From assembly GCA_003278525.1 (NCBI GenBank), contig QCEQ01000005.1, positions 30,549-94,548 on the forward strand: a stretch of 64,000 bases of DNA, given 5' to 3'. Made by a program: the position numbers and the translations under genes. This stretch comes from Prochlorococcus sp. AG-355-P16. GTDB taxonomy: Bacteria; Cyanobacteriota; Cyanobacteriia; PCC-6307; Cyanobiaceae. The notes beneath the pieces were generated by a model. The model saw only the letters and a list, made by a program, of their open reading frames with translations, did no database searches and was not told the DNA's origin. This document shows, piece after piece, positions 45,190 to 55,600 of this stretch; the first letter of the stretch is position 1; the number at the start of each line of letters is the position of its first letter.

Positions 45190-46200
45190 CTATTTTCTAT
45201 ATAAATTTTTTAGCAATTGATACGCTTCATTTAATTTTCTCATTTGATCTGTTGATCCTCCTGCATCTGGATGCGTCTCTAAGGCTATTGATTTATAGGC
45301 CTCCCTAATTTTCCGGAACGTATGAGCGGATCCTGCGGATGTTGATAAATTCAGTAATTTAAGTGCTCCATGTACTGTCATTGTTGAGTCCAAAGTTTCA
45401 AATGAATTTGATCTATTATTTCGCTTAAATCTACTTATAAACCTTCTCATAAGTGTTGGTATTCTATTTATCAGGTCTGATGTAGCAAAAGGGTCTTCTA
45501 AAACGCCAATCATTAATAAAACTATTTCAAGGGATGGATTTTTCTTTATCCAAAATGGGCATAATTCTGACATTAATTTATTGGCTGCACTCCACGTAAA
45601 GGGTAGATTTTCAGTTCCATCAAGATTTGGCCATATATCCCTTTCAAACCAATCCATCGAAGCTTCTACTACATGATCATTAGGAACTGAACCATATAAG
45701 GTTTTCCAATGACTAATTAACTCAATTCGACATTTTATTAATTCAGTTTCTTTAATTGTATTTATTTGAATATCATTAATATTCTCCTTTAATTTTTCAC
45801 TATTAATACTTCTTCTTAGATTCCTTACTTTTTTTTCAACAAAATTTGGAAGGGTTATGTTTAAGTTGGCTTTTTCTTTAGATTGATTGTTATTTTTAAA
45901 TCTTTTATTCAACGATATCTCATTAACTTCTTTTTTTACATCTGATTTAATTAATACCAATGCGGTATCTTCATCAATATTTAAATTTTCTTTATTATTA
46001 TTCTCGTTAAAGTCTATTTCTTTCTGTTGGTTCTTAGGTAGTAAATCATCTTCTTGAAGAAGGTCTTTAAGTATCTTTTCTATTACAGGCCCTCTTGCTC
46101 TAAATCCCCACTCTTTTCGTAATTGATCAAACCTGGAAATTAGTTCCTCTGGTAAATCAATTGAAATTCTTTTTGTATTTGAATTTTCAGGAATATTCAA
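45190..46200 (-). CDS. Ribbon-helix-helix / J-domain fusion protein
   Basis: A 336-residue protein joining two modules not usually found together. Residues ~9-50 look like a ribbon-helix-helix DNA-binding domain (TKRISIDLPEELISRFDQL, then RARGPVIEKILKDLLQ). A long Lys/Asn-rich linker and a central alpha-helical region (about 155-255, with WFERDIWPNLDGTENLPFTW) follow. The last ~65 residues are a J-domain with the HPD tripeptide in ALETHPDAGG near residue 310 and ending LNEAYQLLKNLYRK. J-domains stimulate Hsp70 ATPase, so this could link DnaK to a DNA-bound or regulatory partner. Function is inferred. Confidence 0.75.
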   Translation of the reverse strand: MNIPENSNTKRISIDLPEELISRFDQLRKEWGFRARGPVIEKILKDLLQEDDLLPKNQQKEIDFNENNNKENLNIDEDTALVLIKSDVKKEVNEISLNKRFKNNNQSKEKANLNITLPNFVEKKVRNLRRSINSEKLKENINDIQINTIKETELIKCRIELISHWKTLYGSVPNDHVVEASMDWFERDIWPNLDGTENLPFTWSAANKLMSELCPFWIKKNPSLEIVLLMIGVLEDPFATSDLINRIPTLMRRFISRFKRNNRSNSFETLDSTMTVHGALKLLNLSTSAGSAHTFRKIREAYKSIALETHPDAGGSTDQMRKLNEAYQLLKNLYRK

Positions 46201-46343
46201 TAATATTTTCTTGAATAGTATGGAATTTATTTAATTTTATTCAAAAAAAATTGAAAGTCCATACGAAATATTGTTTTTAAATTAAAACCAATTTATTTTT
46301 ATGTCACAAGTCAATTAAGTGTCTTTTTATAATAAAAATAAAA

Positions 46344-46523
46344 ATGTTTAATTGTTATTTCAAGTCATCCAAAGAAAAAAAGAGTTTTTATCAACATAAG
46401 AAATTAGAAATGCTTAATTATATTAAGGATTCACTTGAACGTAAAATAGCCTCAGTAACAGCATCTATAGAAGTTCTAGAAAGCCAAATAAGCAGGGATA
46501 AGGAAGTTGAAGTAACTAACTAG
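46344..46523 (+). CDS. 59-residue coiled-coil protein
   Basis: ATG 46344 to TAG 46523 encodes MFNCYFKSSKEKKSFYQHKK, then a heptad-like helix LEMLNYIKDSLERKIASVTA and SIEVLESQISRDKEVEVTN. The second half is a likely coiled coil. It is soluble and I recognise no family. It lies 3 bases from the end of the convergent Ap4A phosphorylase gene. Confidence 0.5.
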   Translation: MFNCYFKSSKEKKSFYQHKKLEMLNYIKDSLERKIASVTASIEVLESQISRDKEVEVTN

Positions 46524-46526
46524 TAT

Positions 46527-47357
46527 TCAAACAAAATTTTCTAGAAGTTTTTCAGGGCCTAATTTCTTTAAATAATTAATATTTGAATTTTCAGTTACTA
46601 ATAAGTATCCTGCAAATCCTAAACCATTAATACTGAAACCATGGATATGATCATTTTTTCTTTTTATAATAGCGATCCATTTATTAGTTATTAAGATATT
46701 GTAAGGATATATCGGTTTCTTATCACTAATAGGGTTCCCAAGTCCTAATTTCTTGCATAATTCTAAATAAAATTCAAAAAGACTTGATGGATTTTCTAAA
46801 AAATTAAATTTGGATACAACAATATTTTTTTTAAGCTTACTATTTATATCTTGACATGAGTTCATCTCTAAAAACCACTTTTCTCTAGGGCATGATATCT
46901 CACCTTTAGATCTACGCAGAAGTTGAAAATGCCTGTGAGGTTGACTCGCTCCCGCAATTGGAGAACTATTGAAAAACCATAATCCACTAGTATCTTTATT
47001 AACTTGTTGGATCGCTCTCCAATCTTTAATATCTAACCATCCATTTTGAGGTTTCCATTCATTTGTAATAAGTAAAATATGACCTTTTTGTACAGGGTAC
47101 TTATTTAATATTAGTTGATGATTTTCACCAATTTTATCAATTTCTAGTATCTTTTCCCAAGGACAAAATGGATTTTGCTTAGGACCATAAATTTTTTTTT
47201 TGTTAAATTTTGAAGTATCGAGTTTTCTAATTATGAAGTCGTCTTTTTCATATAAATCTCTTGTAATAATATCAGTTTTGAGAGGATATAATGATTCATC
47301 ATCAATTGATAATTGAGTTTGTTCTAGTGCTTTTTTCCAATATATTTCTAAACTCAT
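46527..47357 (-). CDS. Ap4A phosphorylase / ATP adenylyltransferase-like
   Basis: A 276-residue HIT-superfamily protein of the APA1/2 type, which cleaves or makes diadenosine tetraphosphate with phosphate or ADP. The catalytic histidine motif reads GASQPHRHFQLL near residue 140. An N-terminal segment with NPFCPWEK and a C-terminal INGLGFAGYLLVT match the family. Diadenosine polyphosphates are stress-linked nucleotides. Length is normal. The gene lies 48 bases downstream of the DUF2237 gene on the same strand. Confidence 0.85.
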   Translation of the reverse strand: MSLEIYWKKALEQTQLSIDDESLYPLKTDIITRDLYEKDDFIIRKLDTSKFNKKKIYGPKQNPFCPWEKILEIDKIGENHQLILNKYPVQKGHILLITNEWKPQNGWLDIKDWRAIQQVNKDTSGLWFFNSSPIAGASQPHRHFQLLRRSKGEISCPREKWFLEMNSCQDINSKLKKNIVVSKFNFLENPSSLFEFYLELCKKLGLGNPISDKKPIYPYNILITNKWIAIIKRKNDHIHGFSINGLGFAGYLLVTENSNINYLKKLGPEKLLENFV

Positions 47358-47405
47358 TTAAAAAAATTTATCATTATCATTTTAAAAAAAAATATAAACT
47401 TGTAA

Positions 47406-47789
47406 TTACTTTTTATTAAATTGATATTCTTTCAGTTTTTCCAGAGGTACTGATTCTAAGACTACAATATTAGTTGATTCTAATATGACTTTTGGTGCAA
47501 GACCGTCTAATAATGCTTGCTTCCACCTATCAAGACAAATACACCAATGATCACCATCCTTTAGTCCTGGGAAGGAATAAATAGGCATGGGAGTTATTAA
47601 ATCGTTACCTTGTGATTTACTATATTTCAGGAAATTATCATCCATTACACAACATATGGAATGATTCCCTCCATCATTTTTGTCATAGTTGCATAATCCA
47701 TCCCTGAACCACCCTGTCATAGGTGCGCAACTACAAATCTCAATTTCTTCACCAAGGACATTTAACTGATTTTGATTAATTATGGTCAT
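47406..47789 (-). CDS. DUF2237 family protein
   Basis: A 127-residue soluble protein of the widely distributed DUF2237 family. Markers are LNVLGEEIEICSCAPMTGWF, the GNHSICCVMDDNFLKYSKSQ segment and SFPGLKDGDHWCICLDRW. The several conserved Cys and His residues (CSC, CC, HWCIC) could bind metal, though this is not established. No signal peptide is present. It is followed by the Ap4A phosphorylase gene. Confidence 0.85.
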   Translation of the reverse strand: MTIINQNQLNVLGEEIEICSCAPMTGWFRDGLCNYDKNDGGNHSICCVMDDNFLKYSKSQGNDLITPMPIYSFPGLKDGDHWCICLDRWKQALLDGLAPKVILESTNIVVLESVPLEKLKEYQFNKK

Positions 47790-47834
47790 AGTTTTTTTAA
47801 TAATAATAAAACACCAACATTTCTTTAAAAAAGG

Positions 47835-47866
47835 TTGACGAGTATGGGGGGTAAGGAGGTAATAAT
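47835..47866 (+). promoter_or_regulatory. Possible promoter and shared GAGGTAATAAT motif
   Basis: TTGACG (47835-47840) and TAATAA (47860-47865), 19 bases apart, could serve as -35 and -10 for the following gene. The -10 region is part of the 11-mer GAGGTAATAAT (47856-47866) shared with 44476-44486. The AAGGAGG at 47853-47859 is a perfect ribosome-binding core but lies about 29 bases before the ATG. Confidence 0.35.
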
Positions 47867-47887
47867 TCTAATAAGGTTTTTTTCATT

Positions 47888-48106
47888 ATGGATTGGGACT
47901 TTACTGAAAACATTGCATTTAAAGCTCTTTATGAAGCTTTTAAAGATAGTAATGAAACTTCCGCATTAGAATTTTTATCTAGTGATGGTGCTTCATATTA
48001 TCTTGAGTTAACACAGGATGCCGCGGGAGAGGGACTTGATCTGGGTGATAATGAAACGATGGAAGAACTACAGGAAGAAATTATTGAATATTTAGAAAAT
48101 AACTAA
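47888..48106 (+). CDS. 72-residue acidic protein of unknown function
   Basis: ATG 47888 to TAA 48106 encodes a strongly acidic soluble protein: MDWDFTENIAFKALYEAFKD, then SALEFLSSDGASYYLELTQD and a C-terminal helix ETMEELQEEIIEYLENN. The net charge is about -15. I recognise no domain. Upstream lies the GAGGTAATAAT motif shared with the 82-residue gene at 44522. The gene ends 9 bases from the convergent metH. Confidence 0.7.
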   Translation: MDWDFTENIAFKALYEAFKDSNETSALEFLSSDGASYYLELTQDAAGEGLDLGDNETMEELQEEIIEYLENN

Positions 48107-48115
48107 AAATTTAGC

Positions 48116-51100
48116 TTAAGCGCTGAAATATTTAGCTTTTGAGTGTAGTGAAATGATAGCTGTAGTACTTTGTTCTGGATGAAGTTGTTCAGATTCATCC
48201 ATGGTCAAGTTTATTCTTTTGGCATCCAACAATGATAATTGTATGTTTGAATCAGATACATTTGGACATGCAGGATAACCAAAAGAATATCTAGCTCCTC
48301 TATATTTTTGAGCTAGTATTTCTCTATTTTTTTCTGGTTCTTTAGACCTAAAACCACATTCAATACGAATTAATGCATGGACATACTCAGCTAGAGCTTC
48401 TGCTAATTGCACTGTTAGTCCATGGAATAACAAATAATCGCTATATTTATCTTCTTTAAATAATTTTTGAGAATATTCGCTAGCAATATCGCCCATGGTT
48501 ACTGCCTGCATAGGAAATATATCTATCGGTTTATCATTTTTCAAATCACAATAAAAATCAGCTATGCATAAATTATTCCCAGATTTTTGTCGTGGAAAAT
48601 TAAATTGGGAAATTTTATTTAATGATTTCTCATCAAATAAGAAAATACTATTATCTTTTCTCCCGCATCTGAAATATCCATAAACTGCTTTGGGTGATAT
48701 AAGTTTTTTCTCTATAATTATCTCTAACCATTTATCTAACAATGGTTTAGCATATGAATCCAAATAATTATTGTATTCATCTACGCTTTGGTTTTTTCCT
48801 TTTTTTATTTGCCATTGCCCGCTAAATAAAGCTTTTGTATCTAAATAAAATATTAACTTATTTAAATCTATATCAACATCGTTCAAGACTTTCGTTCCCA
48901 AGAAAGGTGCTTGAATTGGATCTTCTTCATTTATAAATTTAGATCTTATAAAATTTTCTTTTAAATTTAATTTGGAAGTCTCGGTATTTATGGATATTGA
49001 TTTTTTAATAGCTTGAGAGTTTGATTTTGATGAGGCTAAATTAATATTTATACCCTCATTATTAATGAAACCCTCTGTATTTGACCAATTACCCTTTTTC
49101 TTATTATCCATATATTCATTCATGAATTTAAGATCAGTGAACGCATCTTTTCCGTACAATATTTTCCCTTTATATATTTTGCTGCAGTCCTCATTTACAA
49201 ATTTTGGGGTTAAGGCAGCGCCTCCTAATATTACTGGTACACTAATATTTTCATTGTTAAAAGCCTCTAAATTATCTTTCATAAAAGCAGTTGATTTAAC
49301 AAGTAATCCGCTCATAGCGATGCAATCTGCATTGTATTTTTTTTGTGCATCTATAATTGCTGAAACATCTTGCTTTATTCCTAGATTTATTACGTCATAA
49401 CCATTATTTGTAAGTATTATATCTACCAAATTTTTTCCAATATCATGTACATCGCCTTTGACAGTTGCAATTAAGAGTTTTCCATTTGATATGTTTTCAT
49501 CTACAGTTTCCATGTATGGTTCTAAAATTGAAACAGCAAATTTCATTGTTTCGGCGGATTGGAGTACAAATGGCAACTGCATTTGACCTGAGCCAAATAA
49601 ATCTCCTACAACTTTCATTCCATCTAGTAAAAAGGTATTAATTATTTCAAGAGGTTTATATTTTTTTAACGCTTTATTTAATTGATCCTCTAATCCTATT
49701 TTTTCTCCATCTATAATATGATTTTTCAGACTTTCTTCAAGAGTTAGGTTTTTATTTTCTGAAGATGCTTTTTTGAAATCTTGAATAGATAAATCTTGAA
49801 AAGCCTTTGTTAATTCTACTAATGGATCATAAATACAAATATCATCTTCAAATTTTCTTTTATCATAAATCAAATCTAAGCAAAGCTTTTTAGTTTCTTC
49901 AGAAATTTTTGATAATGGCAAAATTTTATTTGGTGCGATGATAGCAGAATCTAATCCTGCTTTAATGCATTCATCTAAAAATATTGAATTTAGATTAATT
50001 CTTGATAATGGTGAAAGACCAAAACTAATGTTTGATATCCCAAGTATGATATGAATATCTGGGAAATTTTCACGAATTTTTAATATAGCACTAATAGTTT
50101 CTTTAGCGTTTAATCTATCTTCTTCTATCCCTGTAGATATTGGCAGAGCTAATGGATCAAAAAATAGCTCATAATCTGACAAACCACATTCTCTTGTTCT
50201 ATTAATCGCTCGTTTAACAATCTTATATTTTTTTTCTGAATTCCTTGCCATTCCATCTTCATCAATTGTTCCGACAACAAGACCTGAACCATACCCTAAG
50301 GCTAAATTTAGAACTTGATCAAACCGTTCATTGCCATCTTCGTAATTGGTTGAATTTATTATACATTTACCACCAGCTGACTTTAATCCACTTTCCATTT
50401 TGTCAGCATCTGTGGAGTCAATCATTAATGGTAAATTTATATTGGTAACTAGTCTTGAAGTTATTTCTTTCATATCTTTCACTCCGTCTCTGCCTACATA
50501 ATCAACATTTACATCAAGAACGTGAGCATTTTCTTTTTGTTGTTGCTTGGCAATTGCAACTAAGCCATCCCAATCGTCGTTATTTAATAACTCCCTTACC
50601 TTTTTCGATCCACTTGCATTTAATCTTTCTCCTACTATTAAAATTGAATTGTCTTGTGTATATGGCACAGAGTTATATATTGATGAAGCAGATGGAATAA
50701 AACCACTTGAATTTTTCTTACCATTGTTGTATGTCCTTTCAATATCAATAATTTCATCGATTATTGAAGACAGGTATTTTATATGTTCAGGTGTTGTCCC
50801 ACAACATCCACCTATTAATTGAACATTAAAGTCATATATAAAATTCATTAACTGCATCTTTAATTCTATTGGCTTTAATCTATAGTGAGCTACACCACCA
50901 ATATTTTCAGGAAGACCTGCATTGGGAATACAGCTTATAGCGAAGGGAGAATTTTCAGACAAATATTTAATATGTTCCTTCATTTGCTCAGGACCAGTTG
51001 CACAATTAAGTCCAAGGATATCTATATTAAATGGCTCTAATATTGTTAATGCAGAAGCAATATCAGATCCAACAAGCATAGTACCTGTTGTTTCCATTGT

Positions 51101-51682
51101 TATAGATACCATTAAAGGTATATCAATATTTTTACTTTCTAGAATTTCTTTTGATGCTAATAAGGCAGATTTAATTTGTAAAACATCCTGACAAGTTTCA
51201 ATCAAAAGAAGATCAACTCCTCCATCTATAAGACCATAAATTTGTTCTTTATATGATTGCTTTAATTCATCAAAATCTATATGTCCTAAGGTGGGTAATT
51301 TAGTTGTTGGCCCAATTGAACCTGCTACAAACCTTGGTTTATCAACTGATGAGTATTTGGCAGCAGCTTTTTTTGCTATAAATGCTGCATTTTTATTTAT
51401 CTCATAAGCCTTATCTGCAATATCATATTCATCAAGAACTATTGATGAAGCACCAAATGTATTAGTTTCTATAACATGACAACCTGCTTCTAAAAATGAA
51501 TTATGAACCTTCTCAACTACCTTTGGCGATGATAAAACAAGGTTTTCATTACATCCCTCTAATTCTTTTCCTCCAAAATCATCTGCAGTAAGATTTAAGT
51601 TCTGAAAAGATGTTCCAGTACCTCCGTCAAAAATAATTAATGGTTTTTCGTCTCTATTTAAATAGGTTCTGAAAGATTCCAT
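48116..51682 (-). CDS. metH: Cobalamin-dependent methionine synthase
   Basis: This 1188-residue modular enzyme transfers a methyl group from methyltetrahydrofolate to homocysteine through a corrinoid. The modules appear in order: homocysteine-binding (FDGGTGTSFQNLNL, later IGGCCGTTPEHI with the zinc Cys pair), pterin-binding (VGERLNASGSKKVRELL), the B12 cap and B12-binding domain with DVHDIGKNLVDIILTN, and the C-terminal AdoMet activation domain (RIECGFRSKEP, YRGARYSFGYPACP). All catalytic motifs are intact. It depends on the corrinoid made through cobN and cobU. It lies 18 bases downstream of ilvE. Confidence 0.97.
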   Translation of the reverse strand: MESFRTYLNRDEKPLIIFDGGTGTSFQNLNLTADDFGGKELEGCNENLVLSSPKVVEKVHNSFLEAGCHVIETNTFGASSIVLDEYDIADKAYEINKNAAFIAKKAAAKYSSVDKPRFVAGSIGPTTKLPTLGHIDFDELKQSYKEQIYGLIDGGVDLLLIETCQDVLQIKSALLASKEILESKNIDIPLMVSITMETTGTMLVGSDIASALTILEPFNIDILGLNCATGPEQMKEHIKYLSENSPFAISCIPNAGLPENIGGVAHYRLKPIELKMQLMNFIYDFNVQLIGGCCGTTPEHIKYLSSIIDEIIDIERTYNNGKKNSSGFIPSASSIYNSVPYTQDNSILIVGERLNASGSKKVRELLNNDDWDGLVAIAKQQQKENAHVLDVNVDYVGRDGVKDMKEITSRLVTNINLPLMIDSTDADKMESGLKSAGGKCIINSTNYEDGNERFDQVLNLALGYGSGLVVGTIDEDGMARNSEKKYKIVKRAINRTRECGLSDYELFFDPLALPISTGIEEDRLNAKETISAILKIRENFPDIHIILGISNISFGLSPLSRINLNSIFLDECIKAGLDSAIIAPNKILPLSKISEETKKLCLDLIYDKRKFEDDICIYDPLVELTKAFQDLSIQDFKKASSENKNLTLEESLKNHIIDGEKIGLEDQLNKALKKYKPLEIINTFLLDGMKVVGDLFGSGQMQLPFVLQSAETMKFAVSILEPYMETVDENISNGKLLIATVKGDVHDIGKNLVDIILTNNGYDVINLGIKQDVSAIIDAQKKYNADCIAMSGLLVKSTAFMKDNLEAFNNENISVPVILGGAALTPKFVNEDCSKIYKGKILYGKDAFTDLKFMNEYMDNKKKGNWSNTEGFINNEGININLASSKSNSQAIKKSISINTETSKLNLKENFIRSKFINEEDPIQAPFLGTKVLNDVDIDLNKLIFYLDTKALFSGQWQIKKGKNQSVDEYNNYLDSYAKPLLDKWLEIIIEKKLISPKAVYGYFRCGRKDNSIFLFDEKSLNKISQFNFPRQKSGNNLCIADFYCDLKNDKPIDIFPMQAVTMGDIASEYSQKLFKEDKYSDYLLFHGLTVQLAEALAEYVHALIRIECGFRSKEPEKNREILAQKYRGARYSFGYPACPNVSDSNIQLSLLDAKRINLTMDESEQLHPEQSTTAIISLHSKAKYFSA

Positions 51683-51700
51683 TTTTAGGTAAAAAATAAT

Positions 51701-52615
51701 TTATTTTAGTGAAATTCTTGTTACCCAATTATCATAGTCTTGAGAACGACCTTCTGTTATTTCTATAAGCTTACTTTTTAATTTATTCATTACAGGTCTT
51801 TCAACATTTAATTCAGTTGATTCAATTTTTTTAACTGGTGTAATTTTTGCTGCTGTACCAGTTAGAAAAACTTCATCTGCTATTAATAATTCTGTTTTAT
51901 CAACAGGCCTTTCAATTACATTTATTCCAAATGATTTTGCTAATTCAATTACACTAGCTCTTGTAATACCCTCAAGGATATCTTGATCAACACCAGGAGT
52001 GATTAAGTCTCCATTCCTTACAATAAATAAATTCATACCACTAGCTTCGCTCACCTTACCACCTGAATTTAATAGCAGGGCTTCATCAAAACCCGATAAA
52101 CTAGCTTCTGTTTTGGCTAATGAACTAGTAATATATGCTCCACTTATTTTTCCTCTTAAGGGGAGAGATCTATCTTCTTGTCTTGTCCAGCTACTCATTC
52201 TACAAGAAACACCATCTGGAGATAGATAATCTCCTAGTTCAATACAATAAATAAAGAAATTTGTTTCAATATTGTGTAACCTTGGCGCTATACCTAAATC
52301 GCTTGTATATACAAATGGTCTTATATAGATAGGTTTTTCTGGCTTGTTTCTTTTTATAACTTCTTCTAAAGCTTTAAAAATATATTCTTCAGAAATTTCA
52401 GTTAAGAGTAATTTTGCACTTTGAGATAATCTTTTTATATGTTTATCAGTTCTAAACAAAAGGAATTCTTCTTTGTTTGTTGGGTTAGGTATTGCTCGCA
52501 TTCCTCCAAATGCAGCAGTACCATAATGTAGTGCATGAGTAGCTATTGATATTTTTGCTTCTTTAAATGGAATACATTTACCTTCGAACCAGGCGTATGG
52601 AAGAAATTCATGCAT
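51701..52615 (-). CDS. ilvE: Branched-chain amino acid aminotransferase
   Basis: A PLP enzyme of fold type IV, 304 residues, carrying out the last step of Leu, Ile and Val synthesis and their breakdown. It has ALHYGTAAFGGMRAIPNP near the N terminus, IYIRPFVYTSDLGI, SEASGMNLFIVRNGDLITPG and EGITRASVIELAKSFG, all diagnostic. Length is normal. It is divergent from cobN with 73 bases between, and metH follows 18 bases downstream on the same strand. Confidence 0.95.
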   Translation of the reverse strand: MHEFLPYAWFEGKCIPFKEAKISIATHALHYGTAAFGGMRAIPNPTNKEEFLLFRTDKHIKRLSQSAKLLLTEISEEYIFKALEEVIKRNKPEKPIYIRPFVYTSDLGIAPRLHNIETNFFIYCIELGDYLSPDGVSCRMSSWTRQEDRSLPLRGKISGAYITSSLAKTEASLSGFDEALLLNSGGKVSEASGMNLFIVRNGDLITPGVDQDILEGITRASVIELAKSFGINVIERPVDKTELLIADEVFLTGTAAKITPVKKIESTELNVERPVMNKLKSKLIEITEGRSQDYDNWVTRISLK

Positions 52616-52688
52616 ATTTAAATCTATTTAATTAAGGTAAACTTGTTTTATCCTACTTACGTATTCTAAACCTTATTTATATATAAAA

Positions 52689-55600
52689 ATGCACAGGATA
52701 TTAAATATAGCAGGAAATGAAAAGAATAAGGATGATTTAATTGAGCAACCAGCTGCAGATTTTATTTTTATAACAAGTGTCAAGGCTGATTTAAATCTCA
52801 TATCAAAGTTATTGTTAGAAAAAGAATTTGCTTCATTAAAAAATAATATAAGAGCTTTAGAAATTTCTAATTTAAATTTCTCTGCTCAAATAGATAATTA
52901 TTTATTAAAAACAATAAATTATGCAAAAGTAGTCGTTCTTAGAATATTTGGAGATAAAGGTACATGGAACTATGGAATTGAACAACTTTTAAATTGGCAA
53001 GCAGTTAATAAAAAAAGGAAGTTAGTAATCCTATCAGGTACCATTGACCAGGAAATTTCCTTATGTGAAATAAGTAGTATAGATATAAATATTGCGTTAA
53101 ATATTTCTAGATTACTAAGATCTGGAGGACTGGATAACTATAGAAAGTTTCTTAATTGTTTAAATTATCTAGTCATAGATGAAAAATTAATTCCTGACGA
53201 TTTCTTGAATATTACTTTTTATGCAGATCCCTATTTACATGATTGGAAAAATGAAAGTGGCGAAAAGATAGGAATAATATCCTATAAATCACTTTTTTTG
53301 GCTAATGAAATTGAAGTAAACGAAAAACTTAACTTGCAATTAAGAAAATGCGGATTATCTCCTAAAACATTTTTTATTTCAACACTAAAAGATCATATTA
53401 TTCAGAACAAATTAATAGAAATTTTTAAAAAAGAAGATATTAAACTAATAATTACAACAACTTCATTTTCTTCATCTCAAATCAAAAATAATGAATTAAT
53501 TGAAAATTCAACAAATATTTTTACTTATCTTAAAATTCCAATTTTACAGCTTCTTTCTTCTAATAGGTCAAGAAAAAAGTGGTTAAATTCATCTATTGGA
53601 ATGAATTCATCTGATTTATTAATGCAAATAATTATTCCTGAATTTGATGGAAGAATCACTACCTGTCCTTCAGCATTTAAAGAAATAATTTCTAAGAAAA
53701 ATACACTATATAGTGAAATAACTAGTTACAAAGCTGATCAAGTAGGTATTCAATGGATTTCAAAATTTGCAACAAATTATGTGAAACTTCAAAACCTTAA
53801 TAATTTTGATAAAAGAATTTGTTTAGTAATAAGTAATTATCCAGTAAAGAACGGAAGAATCGGTAATGGCGTTGGTCTAAATACACCATCTTCAATAATA
53901 AATATTCTTAATTGGCTAAAAGAAGAAGGTTATGACCTTGGATCTTGTAATTATCCTCAAGATTCTTCGGAACTAATGTCAATGCTTATAAAAACAAGAA
54001 CTAATGATATTGAATCTCAAAATAATAAACCATTAGATTACTTACCACTTAGTGAATATTTAAAATATTGGAATTATTTAGAAATTGATCCCAAAAATAT
54101 TATTGTTAATCGTTGGGGCAAACCATCTGATGCGATCGATTTAGATAATAAAGGTTTCTCAATAAATGGCATTAGATTTGGAAAAATAACATTATTGATT
54201 CAACCTCAACGAGGTTATGACGCTTTTACTGATAGAGATATTCATTCTCCCGATCTTCCACCTCCCCATAGATATTTAGCACAATATTTTTGGATTGAAA
54301 AAGTTTTTAATGCAAATGCTATGTGCCATATTGGTAAACATGGGACTGTTGAATGGTTACCTGGTAAATCTATAGGTCTAAGCAATAAATGTTTTCCAAA
54401 TATTATTTGTCCAGCAATACCAAACATATATCCCTTTATCGTAAATGATCCTGGAGAAGGATCCCAAGCTAAAAGAAGAACTGCTGCAACAATTATTGAT
54501 CATTTAACCCCTCCTTTGGATAGGTCAGAATTATATGGAAAATATTCAATATTAGAAAATTATTTAGACGAATATTTTGAAGCAAAATTATTAAATTCTA
54601 ATCGGATTGAAATAATAGAAAAATCCATTTTTGAATTAATAAAAAAAGATTTTAGCGAAATTACTTTAAAGAATAAAAATAATCAAATAGAAGAAATTGA
54701 TTACTTTCTTTGCAAAATTAAGGAATCACAAATTAGGACAGGTTTGCATATTTTTGGCAATAGGCAGAATGACATTAATGAAATAAATTTATTCTTGTGT
54801 ATTGCGAGAGTACCAAATACGAACAGAATTGGTGTTATTCAATATATAGCAAAACATTTAAAACTAGATTTGAATCCTTGGACAAATCAATATGATCAAA
54901 TGTTAAGTGAAAAGGATAAAAAAATATTATTGACTTTTGCCAACAAAAACATTTTAAACTTTAGAATGGCTATTGATTTTTTGGAACAACAAGCAAAGTA
55001 TTTAATATATTTGTTCTTTTACAAAAAGAATACCAATATAAAAAATCTAGAAAAATTTAAAAATCAGAAAATAATAGACTATTTCTTTAATGAAAAAAAA
55101 CATAATAATTATTTTTTATTATTAAAAAAAGAAATTCTAATTCCAATCATTAATTCTTCATATAATGAGAAATTATCATTTATTAATTCATTAAAGGGAC
55201 AATATGTAAAAAGCGGTCCATCTGGAGCTCCTACGAGAGGTAAAACTGAAACTTTACCCACTGGTAAAAATTTCTTTTCAGTTGATTCGAGAGGACTGCC
55301 AACTGAATCAGCATGGAGTGTTGGTTGTCAGTCTGCTTCTCAAATACTTGATTTATACAAACAAGATAATGGAGAAGATTTAAAAAATATAGCAATATCT
55401 GTATGGGCAACATCCACAATGAGAAATGGAGGTGAAGACATTTGTCAAATACTATATTTATTAGGAGTACAGCCTATTTGGGATGGGCCTTCAAGAAGAG
55501 TAGTTGATCTAGAAATCATTCCTTTATCTGTTCTTGAAAGACCAAGGGTTGATGTTACTTTAAGGATTTCGGGAATGTTTAGAGATGCATTTCCACAGTT

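Noticed and set aside
51683..51700. Cobalamin riboswitch before metH
   Set aside because: Only 18 bases separate ilvE and metH, far too short, and no B12-box-like sequence is seen.
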